From: Batillaria attramentaria
Lineage: Eukaryota > Mollusca > Gastropoda > Batillariidae
Direction: 5' to 3'
Length of the DNA: 64,000 nucleotides
Assembly: GCA_018292915.2 (NCBI GenBank)
Contig: JACVVK020000061.1
Coordinates: 1,918,501-1,982,500, forward strand
Made by a program: the position numbers and the translations under genes. The notes under the pieces were generated by a model. That model made no database searches. It saw only the letters and a list, made by a program, of their open reading frames with translations, and was not told where the DNA came from. The number at the start of each line of letters is the position of its first letter. Position 1 is the stretch's first letter. Positions 11,839 to 23,045 of the stretch are shown piece after piece.

Positions 11839-12012
11839 TTGTTTGTGAATGGAGTATGTCACAGCATGGCTACCACGCCAGATACTGGCAAAAATAACTC
11901 TCCGTCCGGCCCGTGCCCACTTCAAAGCTCGTAGCATCAGCATGACAGTCTTTCCAGTTCCCTGGGGACCAGTCAAGTACACTAGAGGATCCTTTGATGC
12001 TTGTAGCTCCAC
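11839..12012 (-). CDS. Copy A Walker A (P-loop) exon
   Basis: The 174-nt exon matches copy B in length. It contains V-Y-L-T-G-P-Q-G-T-G-K-T, a P-loop of the SF1/SF2 class, then a helix and a second strand (R-R-V-I-F-A-S-I-W). The acceptor (AACACAG) is good. The donor at the homologous position, CAA|GTTGGT, is weak; a better GTAACA lies four bases further on and would change the frame. Confidence 0.75.
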
Positions 12013-12117
12013 CTGTGTTAGAAAGACAAGTCACATTTCTATTTCTATGAAATGCGAGGTCAAAATGGTGTTGGTGCCCCACACTGTCAAACCCGATGAA
12101 GACACAGACACGTTGCT

Positions 12118-12400
12118 TCTGTTTGTTTTGTCTGTGTTTGTTGCTGTTGTTGTTGATGTTGTTTTTCTTCTTGCTGTTTCGTTCTTTTCACGACAACCCA
12201 CAGTACAGCGGGTTTTTGGTTTGTTTTTGTTGGTGGTGGTGGGGTTTTTTTTTTGTTTGTTTGTTTGAGGATTTGTTTTTGTTTTTTTTGTTGTTTGTTG
12301 TTGTTGTTGTTTTGTTGTTTGTTTGTTTGTTTGTTTTGGTTTGGGTTTTTTTTTTTTTAGTGGGGGGGGGGGAGGGGGGTCCCGGGGGGGGGGGGTTGCT
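12118..12400. repeat. G/T-rich low-complexity tract
   Basis: Runs of TTG, TTTG and poly-T end in a G run at 12362-12394. Similar tracts lie at 16895-17030, 17548-17660, 39830-40080, 40203-40380 and 42085-42350. Long frames through them have extreme composition and are not genes. Confidence 0.85.
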
Positions 12401-12727
12401 TGAATAAAATATGGATTTGTGGAAACTACAACAACAAAGAGTGAAGACTTGATTTGAAGACCCAGTAGTCGCACACACACAGAGCTATCAAACTCACATT
12501 TTTCTGTTTCATTTTTTCGGTGGTTTAGATCATTTAGCGCTTAGTTGATCGGGATGGGCCGTGGCCTTATGTACGGGGTAGACGATAGTGTCCGAGCAGC
12601 ACGTGCCTCATTTCAAAACAGGTCAAGGATCGAACTCACACAGAATGTAAACTTAACCTTACAGGTAAAGTACTTGATGGGCGATTTTTCCCTGTTTTCA
12701 GGAGGCAAAAACCGCATAAGAACCGAC

Positions 12728-12856
12728 CTGTTGAGGTGACAGAACCCAATTCTTCAGACAGCGGCCAGTCTCCACTACAGCGTCATGCAGCGTCGACACC
12801 TCGGCACGTGCATTCGTGTTGTGCTCACGTGCAGTGGTGTTGCCGGTCCACAAAAT
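12728..12856 (-). CDS. Copy A exon d (frameshifted)
   Basis: Splice sites are clean (TTGCAG|A and CAG|GTCGG). Codons 1-10 match B exon d in one frame (F-C-G-P-A-T-x-L-H-V) and the rest matches in another (A-E-V..., then T-G-R-C). The exon is 129 nt against 130 in B, consistent with one deleted base. Confidence 0.6.
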
Positions 12857-13136
12857 CTGCAAGGGAGATTTCCTCATTCTATAAATGTCTTCGAAAGCGT
12901 GCTCAACGTGTTAATCTAAACGTCACAGCAGAACATGAAATATTACGAGGAGTTCATTGCGGCGCCGTCTGTTGAGTGCGAGGCTGTGAGCCTTCCACGC
13001 GTTTCCTCGCACTGTTTGGACGGGCCATCTTTGTATATGGCTGTGCTCACCGTGCTTCACGTGGCGAGGTACCCTCCGTGTTAAGTTTGTCTGCTGTCAT
13101 CCCGTCGTGCTTCTGCGTACACGTCATCAACGTCTT

Positions 13137-13196
13137 CTACCACACACACACACACACACACACACACACCACCACCACCACCACCACCACCACCAC
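13137..13196. repeat. (CA)n then (CAC)n microsatellite
   Basis: A CA run changes directly into a CAC run, followed within 110 bp by a T tract (13307-13328). Confidence 0.95.
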
Positions 13197-13360
13197 CGCC
13201 ATCCCTCTTCCCGTCCTACACTACTCTCCTTACAAGATTATACAATAGGTAATTATAGGCCCATTTTTAATCAATTACAAAAAGCTGAGATTTTTTACAG
13301 CGTGGGTTTTTTTTTTTTTTTTTTTTTAGTTGTAGAACTTGAAACTGTTTGACAAAGAGG

Positions 13361-13450
13361 GGTGGGTGGGTGGGTGTTTGGGAGTTTTAACGTCCTTTTT
13401 CACCACGTACTTGACAAAGAAGGGAACTGTGAAAATTTGGCTCAGGCCAT
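13361..13450 (-). mobile_element. SINE-A fragment
   Basis: The GGGTGGGTGTTTGGG / TTTTAACGTCC / CACCACGTA tail of SINE-A is present; the tRNA-like head is missing. Confidence 0.6.
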
Positions 13451-14292
13451 TATTAAGGAAATAGTCTTAATGAAATAATTTGTACCAAGGCAATACTAGG
13501 AAATATATGTTCATTCAGCGAGTTTTGTAAAGATATTTTACCAGAAGTGCTGTCATTTTTTTTATTTACCCATGAATATACTGTGAAAAAGTTTTACTCG
13601 GGAAAAATTGTCGAAAAAAAATCCGAGAAAATACTTCGAATGGCGTTTGTTTTTTTATCCACAAATTTACTGTGTTTTTACTCATTGCGGTGGAAAGGAT
13701 CTGAAAAACAGAAATAAAGTGAAAAGAAGAAAACAACGCCCCATTTTGCGCGCGCGTGTGTGTGTGTGTGTGTGATAACTGGCCTTTGTGATTGCATGGC
13801 CCTTAGATAGACAGATACTGAGATAGCCATAATTATCTGGCATCTTACAACATGTAGTTCAGACGCTTTTAGCCACGCCCACTGACTAAAACAAATCTTC
13901 CGTGGCAACCGCATGTGTTTTTTTTTTTGTTTGTTTTTTTTACCGTCTGGTCTCTGTTAGACAATCACTCCGACACACTTAGCAACGAGTCTAGGTTAGC
14001 TGGTAGGAGTATTCGCTCCATTTGATTAGCTAGCAAGACGTGTCAATCAGAAACTGGCTACACGTCAACATGACCGGTAGTTGTGAGATGCCGGATAATA
14101 TACATATATGAATATTAACAGGTGTGCGCCATGCTTCTTAATTCGGTCTTTAAAACATATAGATTTGTTTGTGTCCTGAGGAAGGCGAAAGCCGAAACGT
14201 GACCCGTGCGTCCTTTGTGAAAGTTAAGTGGTTCTGTCTCTTTTATTTGCTTTTAACATTCTCTTATGTGGGAAGAAGATGCCCATTGTTAC

Positions 14293-14504
14293 CCTCGCCA
14301 CGAGAGACTCGTAACAGGTTATCACTCAGTTTGGGTTGCCCAGAGGTGTCCCATAAAGTTGCCCACCAGTCTGTATACAGCTGTTCCCTGTCTTGTTCCC
14401 TTATTTCCCAGGCTTTGCCAATCGGAGGCAGCTGGTCACACAGTAATGCAACAATTCAAGGCAGCTTGTAGATTGCCATCTCGCCCGAGGCTCTTGCAAA
14501 ATTC
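14293..14504 (-). CDS. Copy A exon c (frameshifted)
   Basis: The acceptor GATGCAG|GAATTT is at 14505. The frame begins E-F-C-K-S-L and aligns to B exon c (E-F-T-E-C-F...). After C-C-I-T-V an extra T brings in TGA. In the next frame the match continues: D-Q-L-P-P-I-G against D-H-M-P-P-V-G, W-W-A-T-L against W-W-K-H-L, and K-L-S-D against P-M-S-D. The 3' boundary is uncertain; I used the donor GTAACA at 14292. Confidence 0.55.
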
Positions 14505-14670
14505 CTGCATCGATAACAGGTAAGGAAAAAATGTATTGCTACGGGAAAGTTGTTGGGCAATGGAAAGGACACACCAGTGTATATCTGCACATGGACGGGT
14601 TTTAATACTTATTTTAAAAAATATATATAAAGATTGGTCAGTGCTATAAGATGCTCTCTCAGAACTGGAA

Positions 14671-14810
14671 AGGGTGGGTGGGTGTTAGGGGGTTGAACGT
14701 CCTTTTCCATCACATACGGGTGATATCAAGACGGGGCAACAATGAAAAAGCCAGCACAAATATTTGGCCCAAGCCGGGGTTCGAACTCACGAGAACAGGA
14801 GAGGGAGAAA
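14671..14810 (-). mobile_element. SINE-A copy
   Basis: The tail, the core (GATATCAAGACGGGGCAAC, AGCACAAATATTTGGCCC) and part of the inverted tRNA head (GGTTCGAACTCACGA) are present. Confidence 0.7.
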
Positions 14811-14865
14811 ACAAACATACCTGTGCTAGAAGAGTAATAAACAATCCCTTTTTTTGCAAGGGGGG

Positions 14866-14995
14866 GGGGGGGGGGCTGCCCCAACTCTTCGCCAGTTCCA
14901 GTGGTGTTCCTCCCAGGTCATGGGTGGAATCCACGGAGGGCTCGGAAGCTGGGGCAATTTTTATTACGCATGATGATGATGGAGATGAGGATGAT
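14866..14995 (-). mobile_element. SINE-B 3' fragment, inverted
   Basis: The reverse complement matches the terminal ~130 bp of the full SINE-B at 40520-40989, including the GGTGTTCCTCCCAGGT and ACGGAGGGCTCGGAAGC blocks and the ATGATGATGGAGATGAGGAT run. Confidence 0.75.
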
Positions 14996-15232
14996 GGTAC
15001 GATAATTATCTTTTGCATGGCTTCGATTTCAACCTTCAACTGGAGCCCCGTCTAGGCAATATCCAGTGTGTTAATAGCCTCCAACGTAAGGATAGCAGCC
15101 GTTCGAGTGTAAACAGGTTCGCTGGTAACGAACAGGCTGACGTACACTGTTGAAAGATGTACACAAAAGTAACTTAGTATCAACGTGGATCGTTTGAGAA
15201 CAATGCATTTGTTTCACTGACTGTGCACTCAC

Positions 15233-15994
15233 CTTTTGAAGTGCAAAATCGAGCCGGAGTACATCGAGTATGTCCCCTCTTTTCATATTCGGCAACATCA
15301 ACGTTGTTTGAACCGGCACACTTGCATCAAGGTCAGAAACTAAATATTTCAAGACATGTCTGGCTTTAACGAGCTGCCTAACGGCTTTCTTCAGCTTATC
15401 GTTGATGATTCTGTGCATTTCTGTCCTGCTCATACCTCCTTCTGACAACTGGAAGGCATCGCCTGTCGCCTTGATTTCCCCAACAATCAACCCGTGTTGT
15501 TTGCTGATTATCAGCACATCAAAAGTCCCGCGCTGAAACTTAGCTTCAAGGTCGCGCGGTCGCCGGAACCCAAAGTTCAAACCTCCATGGACGTGCTTGG
15601 GCGGGACCTTTTTGCCTGTCGCGCTTTTACTTTGTCTTTCGGAACCTGTCTGCGTCCCGCCATCTCCTTGGCCGGAAGAACTTTGTTGTGGATCTTCTGT
15701 GCTTGTTAAGTTATTTAAATACGTGTCATAGTCCAGCCCCCACACAACGGTTAATCCCTTCTCTCTACCTTCCAACACACGCCGTAGTGTGAAATGCATG
15801 CGATTTTGGGATTCATTTTCTCTGATGTCGCTGAGCCGCTCGGTCGGGATTTGGACCTGAAGTTTTTCGCCGTCTATCGTGCGGTCTTCTGTCGTTAGGC
15901 GGTTGAAGTAAACTGGCGGCACGAAGTAGATTTTGCTGCTCATGTTGGGAAATCTCTTTTTTGTAACACGTCTCCATTCTTGTTCAAGTTGGTT
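15233..15994 (-). CDS. Copy A nuclease-type exon (NERD-like, PD-(D/E)XK)
   Basis: The exon is 254 codons, phase 0 to 0, with acceptor TTACAG and donor AAG|GTGAGT. The first part has a conserved block around V-P-P-V-Y-F-N-R and the Q-I-P-T-E-R-L-S-D-I-R-E helix. A low-complexity Ser/Gly/Gln linker follows, and then the core R-G-T-F-D-V-L-I-I-S-K-Q-H-G-L-I-V-G-E-I-K. The D (FD) and the E-x-K pair are the catalytic spacing of NERD/PD-(D/E)XK nucleases. A lysine-rich helix and strand (T-L-M-L-P-N-M-K-R) close it. Activity is inferred from the motif only. A (CA)n tract begins only ~6 bp beyond the acceptor. Confidence 0.75.
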
Positions 15995-15999
15995 CTGTA

Positions 16000-16054
16000 A
16001 CACACACACACACACACACACACACAACACACACACACACACACACACACACAC
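16000..16054. repeat. (CA)n abutting the copy A nuclease exon acceptor
   Basis: On the coding strand this is a (TG)n tract that ends about 5-6 bases before the acceptor AG of the exon starting at 15994. Confidence 0.9.
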
Positions 16055-16175
16055 CACACGCCGCGCACAAACACACAAATATAGGAATTAGAGCGCGCTG
16101 ATGTATATTACAGTAGCGTAATTAGTGTGGATTGGTAAGCATAACAAAACCCAAATCCTTAAATTCTGACCAGAT

Positions 16176-16485
16176 TCCGAGGTGCTTCCCTTGGTATGAC
16201 ACGTCTTATGATGTGGATGATTACACGGCCGGCACCGCAGGTGCCGTAGTTCCCGGGCCTGGTTAATGCCGGGATATTTATGACAGGAAGCGTGGAATGC
16301 GGCCCTGTCCCGCAGTCCCAAACCACACGGACCTCCATAGCATCATCTTACCATCATCCTCATCTCCATCATCATAATAAAAATTGCCCCAACTTCCGAG
16401 CCCTCCGTGGATTCCACCCATTACCAGGGAGGAACACCACTGGAGCCGGCAAAGAGTTGTGGCAGCCAAAAAAAAAAAAAAAAAA
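16176..16485 (+). mobile_element. SINE-B copy, 5' truncated, with poly-A
   Basis: It starts inside the element (GAGGTGCTTCCCTTGG) and runs through CCATAGCATCATCTTACC to a 19-A tail. The tRNA-like head is absent. Confidence 0.8.
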
Positions 16486-17138
16486 AAGATTCCGAGGTGA
16501 AAAACAATCATTTTTTTCAGGATTCTCTTTTATGATCTGACGTGGTTAGGTGTTCGTGATTTCAATTTGCATTCATTCTAAAGCGTAGCCATTAATGATT
16601 TGTTATTTCCTCCGAACAAAACGCAAAATTTGAAATGAATGTTTGTGTTAATTAGGGGTGTTATTACCCCAGCCTACCGTTTTTAACCTTGCAAACTGAT
16701 TAAGTGTGGCGTTTGCCTCGTATACTTTTGTCAGTAGTTTTCAAAACACGAAATTTATATTGGTCTTAGCTATGTGATTAGCGGTAATTCTTATTTAAGT
16801 CAAGGTTAGTTTAACGTACTTAAACCACAAATAGTGATCTTAACGTGATTGGATACATTCTTATATGGTGTTTATGATTGTATTACTTGTACGGTTTTTT
16901 TTTTTTTGTTGTTGTTGTTGTTCTTTGGTTTTTTTGTTGTTGTTGTTGTTGTTTTTTGGGGGTTTTTTTTTGTTTGTTTGTTTTTTTTTTGGGGGGGGGG
17001 GTGTTGGTTTTTTTTTTACGTTTTATGTGTATGTTTTACGCGTGTTGCAAAGCGATTTTCTCATTTCTGGGATAAATAAACGTGACTTGACTTGACTTGA
17101 CTTGACTTGGAATCCATGTTTCTTTCATTCTTTCATAC

Positions 17139-17389
17139 CTTTACATCACGATCCTGCCATGTTCTGTCCATTCGTGGTCGTTTGTGTTGCGAATCAGCAT
17201 GATGTGTTTGAGAGTCTATAAAGTGTTTCTGTCTGAAGCGTTCCCTGCCTCTGCTGAATGCCGGGTCTCCACTCTGATTGTATTCGCCCCTTCTACCCCG
17301 GGCAATAGTCGGATGATAATAACTGTATTCCATGGTTTGAGGTTCACAGTTTGCGCTGTCACGGAAGCAGCGTCCTAGTCTTTCTTCAT
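17139..17389 (-). CDS. Copy A N-terminal exon
   Basis: The acceptor TAATTTCAG and donor AAG|GTATGA bound a 251-nt exon. The likely start ATG is at 17333 (M-E-Y-S-Y-Y), giving 65 codons and phase 0, so 17389-17334 would be 5' UTR. The protein is polar and rich in Arg, Gly, Gln, His and Asp. It resembles the copy B first exon in composition and exon phase, not in residue-level identity. Assigning it to copy A rests on order, strand and phase. Confidence 0.5.
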
Positions 17390-19794
17390 CTGAAATTAGT
17401 AACAAAGCATCTGGTATTACATTCTGCAGAAGGACTGACCTTGAAAACAAATTGAATGACATATACCTGTGAATTGACCTCGACTAGACAACAAATCTTA
17501 CTCCACGACAAAATACTGAGACTCAACCCAGGACAGTTTCTTCAGCGGAACAATTTTTGTTTTGTTTTATTTGTTGTTTGTTTTTTAGTGTAGATTTTTT
17601 GTTCGTTTTTTTTTTTCTTTTTCTTTTTATTGGCTTTTTTGTTCGTTTTGGTTTGTTTTGGGGGGCATAGTTTTGTATATTGTGCACTTTTACTATTTAC
17701 AGAACTGTGCAAAAACAAAACAAACAACAACAACAACAACAACAAACAAAAAACCCGTTCTGCTCATGTTGGGACAAAACCGAAGGTGCACACTGTTCTT
17801 CTACCAGTTGTGAACCCTACCATGCATTTTCAACGCTTAGCCATAAATAGTTTTCATCTAGTGTGAGAAGGCCAAACCCATATTTCGCATTGTTCAGAAT
17901 CGTAGGCTTAAATGACATAATTTATTCATGTCACTTGCTGCAAACGTACAGAGGAAAGGGAAAAATGAATACGCTTCAGATTCAGACAAAATTTTACCTT
18001 AAAAACACGACAAGACAGAAAACAGAATTTTGGCAGAAAAATTGCGATTTTTCCCTCAGAACTTGTCCTTAAGAAACCGCCGTAACAGGGCCGATTCAGG
18101 TTGTAAAACTAAAGACCTAAGTTGATTTATACACGTTTTTGAAGCAGGTTTGAACAATGGACTCGGTAGTTTCGTAAGAGCTTTGCCACTTAAGCAGGGC
18201 TGGCATTTCTACTCCAGACTATGTGTTCTGTACAACCCTGTGTCGTCCTTTGTGGGGCATAATTTGACACCGTATTTCGTGTTGAGTTAATAACGTGAGA
18301 CGAAAATGTATGCTTTCGCGTGACAGTAGTGGGCCGGCAGGGGAGGGGGCACTAGGAAATATCCCAACTCACGCACTGTGATTGTAATATCCTTTGCCTT
18401 ACCAGCAAGATAATCTTTACACACCGTATGAAAAACTGACAAGCTAAGCCTGCCCTTTCGCGTCCGTTGGGCCTCAGCTAAAAGAAGCATACCTGTTCTA
18501 GCTTGCCAGATTTAGCGCCTCCGCCATGTTGAGACCTAGTTAACATAATAATACGACACTACACACACGGTTGTCAAGAATCGCGGACAAAATAGAATGG
18601 CGGTCGTTCTCTGGCTGAAACTCGAGCAGAACATACAAGAAGTTCTCCTTGTATTCGTCGGTACTGGCTGCTTCTTAACTATTCATTGTCACACACGCCA
18701 GACTGGCCGAAACGTTGTCAGAAACACTGTGCCCCTTCTCTACTGGCAATACAAGGAGAAGCTCTCAGATTTCTGGCACAATACACGAATAGTTAACTGA
18801 CATCGGCTGCCTTTTGACTGTTCAGTGGAGCCGGCGTTGCAAGTTATTCACAACAACCCCATTCGACTAACAAAGGGCCTACATACAGTTGGGACATGCT
18901 GAGAACCACCGGGGTGTAAGATCTAGCTACACCCACACCAAATCCCGTGCAATCTCTCCAGGCATAAACTATAAATTTCACGTATGGGTAAGCGAAATAT
19001 ACCGTATGGCCGACTTCTTCACATCGCAGGACAGGGAGATATGTCCAATTCTAGTGACGTCTGTTGAATATTATTAATTATGTCTATCCTCTGCAAGAAA
19101 ACGGACGAATTAAAAACATTCTGAAAGGCCAGGACGGGCACTAACATTCCTTTCGGAGTAGACAGACAGCCCTCAATTATGATTGTACAATCCAGTCAAA
19201 AATCTCAAAAACACATTCCATTCGGCCTTCTGAAGAGATAGACACACTGTGGTGTCATAAAGAGTGCGCATCAAAGGAACCGCCTTTCAAAGAAATATTG
19301 ACAAGAACGGGGTAACTGCCGAGTCACACATTTACCTCTGAAAAAAGGTCTTGTCCTTGAGAAAGGTATGCACCCTGTCTGTGTAACCCAAGACGTACTT
19401 GCTTTCTTTAACGATCACATTCTTTCACGTACGTAACACTCGCTGCTTTTACCTTTCTGCTTCTGTTGAGGTAAACCGCTCGTATGTGACGACGGTTTTC
19501 GAGAGCACTAGCTGCCTTGGGCGTTTTTCTTTGGCTTACGTCCAAGTGTCACATTTAAGAATAACACGCCTTCAAAGCAATATGCTAGCTGTATATCTGT
19601 CTCCCTCAACCCCCCCCCCCCTCCCACCACCACCCCCACCCCTACCCTCACACACGCGCACACGACGACGTCTAATTGTGGCTTTGTTTTGTTATGTTTT
19701 GTGCTATATTTTTCCAGCGAGCAATATGCAATTTGAGTCTCCAAGGATTACCTCAGTTCTGCTTTTGTTTTTTCAGCAGTTGCACTGAATCTTA

Positions 19795-19985
19795 TTTGAA
19801 TACAATACAATAATAATGAGTATTGTTTAGGCGCTTTACCCAATTTCATGAATCGGCTCAAAGCGCCGCGAACTGAACCCAACACGCACGCTCACGTGAA
19901 TCACACGCATTCTCTCACACAGTGGACATAAACACATTACAATCACGTGGTGCGAAGGGTCTGCTTAGCTATTTCGGAATTTAGA
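19795..19985 (-). mobile_element. SINE-C fragment
   Basis: The reverse complement matches the 3' half of the SINE-C at 52147-52630: ATGAATCGGCTCAAAGCGCC, ACGTGAATCACACGCATTCT and CACGTGGTGCGAAGGGTC. Confidence 0.8.
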
Positions 19986-20444
19986 ATTGCATTTCCTACA
20001 ACCCACATTTTGCGTAATTCTATTGGGCATCTGTGTCCTGTTTCACCGATTGCAGCCGCTATTTACACATCTCTGTTCTACACAATGACGTTTTCTTTTA
20101 GCATCGGGAAATCCCAGAGAGGCAGATTCGTGTCCTCTGGGGAAGCGGTTCAGAATACTTGTACTTTGCACATATAACGATAAACGTTATCGGACTGGCT
20201 CATATTGCAGTGTGAGTGGGGTGGTTACTGCCTGTGCTGATACTGGGGACAGCTTTGTTTTGCTACGGTTTGTTATTGTCGTTGCTATCGGTTCTGTGAA
20301 GGTCGGGTCAGGTGTAGAGTTTTTCAGAAAGCGTTTTCTCAGGAACGCCGAGATCACTTTTCAAATACGTGCATGATGGTTTGTTTACGGGACACTCACA
20401 AGAACGAAACGAACGAAAATGTCTAAATGCGGGCACCGCGCTCC

Positions 20445-20447
<3 letters not shown>

Positions 20448-20483
<36 letters not shown>

Positions 20484-20543
20484 ACACACACACACAGAGT
20501 AGACCAGACCCGGCAGAGGAAAGACAGAGAGAGAGAGAGAGAG

Positions 20544-20613
<70 letters not shown>

Positions 20614-20745
20614 GACTAGAGCAGAGTAGAGTAGAGACAGACTGACAGAGCAGAGAGAGAGACAGACAAACAGAGAGACAGACAGAGAGACAGACAGAGA
20701 GACAGACAGAGACAGACAGACAGACTGACAGACAGACACAGAATA
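20448..20745. repeat. Compound CA / GA / CAGA microsatellite field
   Basis: CA runs (20448-20497 and 20548-20608) alternate with GA runs and a degenerate (CAGA)n array to about 20745. Confidence 0.95.
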
Positions 20746-21304
20746 CTAATGAAAATGCAATAGTCAGGAACTTCATGTTAAAACATGAGGTAAACAAAAC
20801 GTTTGCAGCTTACCTCCAGGACACAACCACACAACCTAAAATGTCGGCTAGATAACAACACAGTCACTCTTACAAACAGTACATAATCTTGTTGTTGACA
20901 CGTATCAGTCGAAATGCGGAGCCCTGATCACGTGATTGCCGGCCACTCGTTTCCTTATCGGGTCACCACAGCCTTAGTGCACAACGGTCGTTCACACTGA
21001 CACAGTTAATACACAGCGACCTTACTACATAACATGTACCGTGATAAGGCTAAGAATATTTCAAGACTGAGATAATCATACGCACAGTGCAGAAGTAGCA
21101 CGCTTGCCCAGGCTTTCACTGTGCAACACGTGACGCCGGCCTTGTCTATTTTAAGAGTGGTGACTCAAAACAGCGGTCAGGCCAGGAAAGGTGAGAATGG
21201 TGGAAAGGTTTAGCCGGCTCTTACCTGGGTGCTGCGGAGCGCCACGGTGCTGTCCACAGTTGTGATTTTGGGGGTTTTCCGCCGCTGTGGCGTCACCACA
21301 GTAA

Positions 21305-21983
21305 CCTGGGCCGCGTTTCTTACGGAAAGGCGCTCGCGGGCGCTTGCGAAGGTCGCTTTGCCTCGTTGGGAAACGGCCAATTAGAACCAAGGCGCTTTCA
21401 AAATGGCGGCGGAATCACGAACACTGTTGTTGGCAAGGTTGAAAAGGAAGAAGAAAACTCTAGTGCTCGCAGCTATCAGTCATCTTTTGAGCGCAGAAGA
21501 CGACGTTTTTGAGGAGGAGCAATAATTACTGGCTTGGAGCATGATATACCGCTAGTATGCATGTTCTGCTCGATGCAAAACGGAGACGTAAGGCACCATT
21601 ACGTACTCACTTTGACCACTCCTTCCCCACAAACACGCACGACATATCCCTGAATGACTGGCGACCACGGCCCGGTGCAATTAGCTCAAATTATTTTCGT
21701 ATACTATTCTGCACAATTACAAGTTGGGACAGAAGGTCTCCATCCACCCGCAAATTCATTTTAAGCCATTTCTTAGTTCCACTTCAACGAAGCCTTCGGT
21801 GGGCGCCGCCATCTTTGTTTACATAGAAACTGACCACGTGACCTTTTGCTCGCGGCAAACTAGCTTCAGACGTCGCGCGCGGGCGCTTTTTCTGCCCGCC
21901 GCGGGCAAGGTGCCTAAAGACGGTTTCATAGGAAAGCGCCCCGGAACGTTTCGAAGCGCCCGCCTTAAGAAACGCGGCCCTGG
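21305..21983. mobile_element. TIR element with a tiny ORF (possible PIF/Harbinger relic)
   Basis: The left end CCTGGGCCGCGTTTCTTA (21305) mirrors the right end TAAGAAACGCGGCCCTGG (to 21983), followed by imperfect GC-rich inverted matches. The interior holds a 40-codon ORF. No convincing target duplication was seen, so the superfamily assignment is open. Confidence 0.6.
21403..21525 (+). CDS. 40-aa ORF resembling a Harbinger transposase N-terminus
   Basis: ATG at 21403, TAA at 21523. The peptide starts M-A-A-E-S-R-T-L-L-L-A-R-L-K-R-K-K-K, continues with an alanine/leucine helix and ends in an acidic D-D-V-F-E-E-E-Q. This basic-helix-acidic opening resembles the start of PIF/Harbinger transposases as I recall them, but the DDE region is not visible downstream. 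It is probably a dead remnant, or a chance ORF inside the element. Confidence 0.3.
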   Translation: MAAESRTLLLARLKRKKKTLVLAAISHLLSAEDDVFEEEQ

Positions 21984-22110
21984 ATTTCAAATAGCCACAA
22001 CGGTGACTGTGGTTTCCACAACAGATTCAGACTGGCTGTACTGCGTCACTCGGTGCGCAAACATGGCGGACAGTGCACCTTCAATCGGTTTGTCACCGAG
22101 CACAGCTGTG
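21984..22110 (+). repeat. Interspersed repeat shared with 29010-29150
   Basis: ATTTCAAATAGCCACAACGG through GTTTCCACAACAGATTC to GCAAACATGGCGGACAGTGC matches the reverse complement of 29030-29155 closely. Family unknown. Confidence 0.7.
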
Positions 22111-22301
22111 TTCAGTTTTGTAGTTAGCAGACACACCGAGCGCAACGACTGCGATGTGCAGCAACGAGGTGCGCAGTCTGACACAGTTTGCGTTGCTGTG
22201 AAATGGCATGTGCCCGCATGTTATTGTACACCAGCTATGTGGTAAATAATGCAGGTTCTGTCCTACGCCATGACTGAAGCCACATTTCTTTTCATGGAGG
22301 T

Positions 22302-22370
22302 GGAGGGGTGTTTAGGAGTTTAACGTCCTTTTCCACCACGTAAGGGTGATATCAAAGACGGGACAACGAG
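22302..22370 (-). mobile_element. SINE-A fragment
   Basis: Only the tail and core start are present (TTTAACGTCCTTTTCCACCA, GGTGATATCAAAGACGGG). Confidence 0.65.
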
Positions 22371-22900
22371 ATCTTTTTTATGGACTTGTGTTGGCCTTAC
22401 ATGAGCAAACTAGGCACACACACATACCGTGCTTCCGTGTCCCCAGAGTTAGTGCAAATATTATTATTCGTTGAACCAGTAGCCACAGGAGAATGTTTAA
22501 CTGCGATGCTAATCATATGTGTGTAATGGTTTTAAAATGGTTAATCTTTGTTTTAGGCACTGCCCGCAGGGAAAATAATTTAACTGATGTCACTCCTCAG
22601 TCACGGTCCAAAGTTCATACTGTGCAGTGTGTAGTTACAGGAAACTGCACTTCAGTTTACATGACGATTATATAGGCTGTCAACTTCCCTTTCCCTTTCA
22701 AACAATGCTAGTGGTGTGCAGGCTTTGAGAGTATGCCGGAAACTGAAACGTTGGGCCGAGAGTACAGATTTGACTACACTGACACATAACGAAGTCAGTC
22801 ACAGATTAAGTTTGAGTGAAAGAACTGTCCTGTGGCCGGAACACTGATCAAAGTTCACTCAGTATACATTACCTTCAAGGGCCTTTGCCAGTTTGAGCGG

Positions 22901-23045
22901 TCAACACTGTGCCAGTGTCAGCAGTTTGCATCATTTGTCCAACGTTGCAGTTGTTTTTTTTTCAAGTAGTGCAGGCACATATAGCCGCGAATTAGTCTTT
23001 GGTGCTTGGGCTGCTAAAGCCCGAAAAACTCACTCACTCACTCAC
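22901..23045 (+). mobile_element. SINE-D fragment
   Basis: CAGTTTGCATCATTTGTCCA, then a T tract, the GCCGCGAATTAGTC block and an ACTC tail are present; the 5' half is missing. Confidence 0.65.

Larger units (their letters stand above)
9392..17389 (-). pseudogene. Copy A: nuclease-helicase gene with frameshifts
   Basis: Seven exons on the minus strand match copy B exon for exon: an Arg/Gly-rich N-terminal exon, a nuclease-type exon (one exon here, two in B), exon c, exon d, a Walker A exon, a Walker B exon and a terminal exon with helicase motif V/VI-like sequence. All domains are present, but three exons are disrupted relative to B or C. Exon c has an extra base giving an in-frame TGA. Exon d is 129 nt against 130 in B. 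The terminal exon has one extra C between the I-P-Y-K-V and E-L-A-R-P segments. The call is pseudogene, or a gene with assembly indel errors. Presumed function of an intact member: nucleic-acid-dependent ATPase with nuclease activity. Confidence 0.7.
17390..21304. other. Mostly unassigned sequence between copy A and the TIR element
   Basis: I recognise no gene. It contains a G/T-rich tract (17548-17660), a CAA run (17728-17745), an imperfect hairpin at about 18630-18790 sharing TTCTCCTTGTATT and TTAACTATTC in both arms, a SINE-C fragment (19795-19985) and a large CA/GA microsatellite field (20448-20745). Confidence 0.5.

Noticed and set aside
15494..15709. Plus-strand ORF opposite the copy A nuclease-type exon
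   Set aside because: It is an antisense shadow; the minus-strand frame has conserved motifs and splice sites.
18600..18800. 67-codon plus-strand ORF with an internal hairpin
   Set aside because: The ORF coincides with an imperfect inverted repeat and shows no recognisable domain; it is more likely part of an unclassified repeat.
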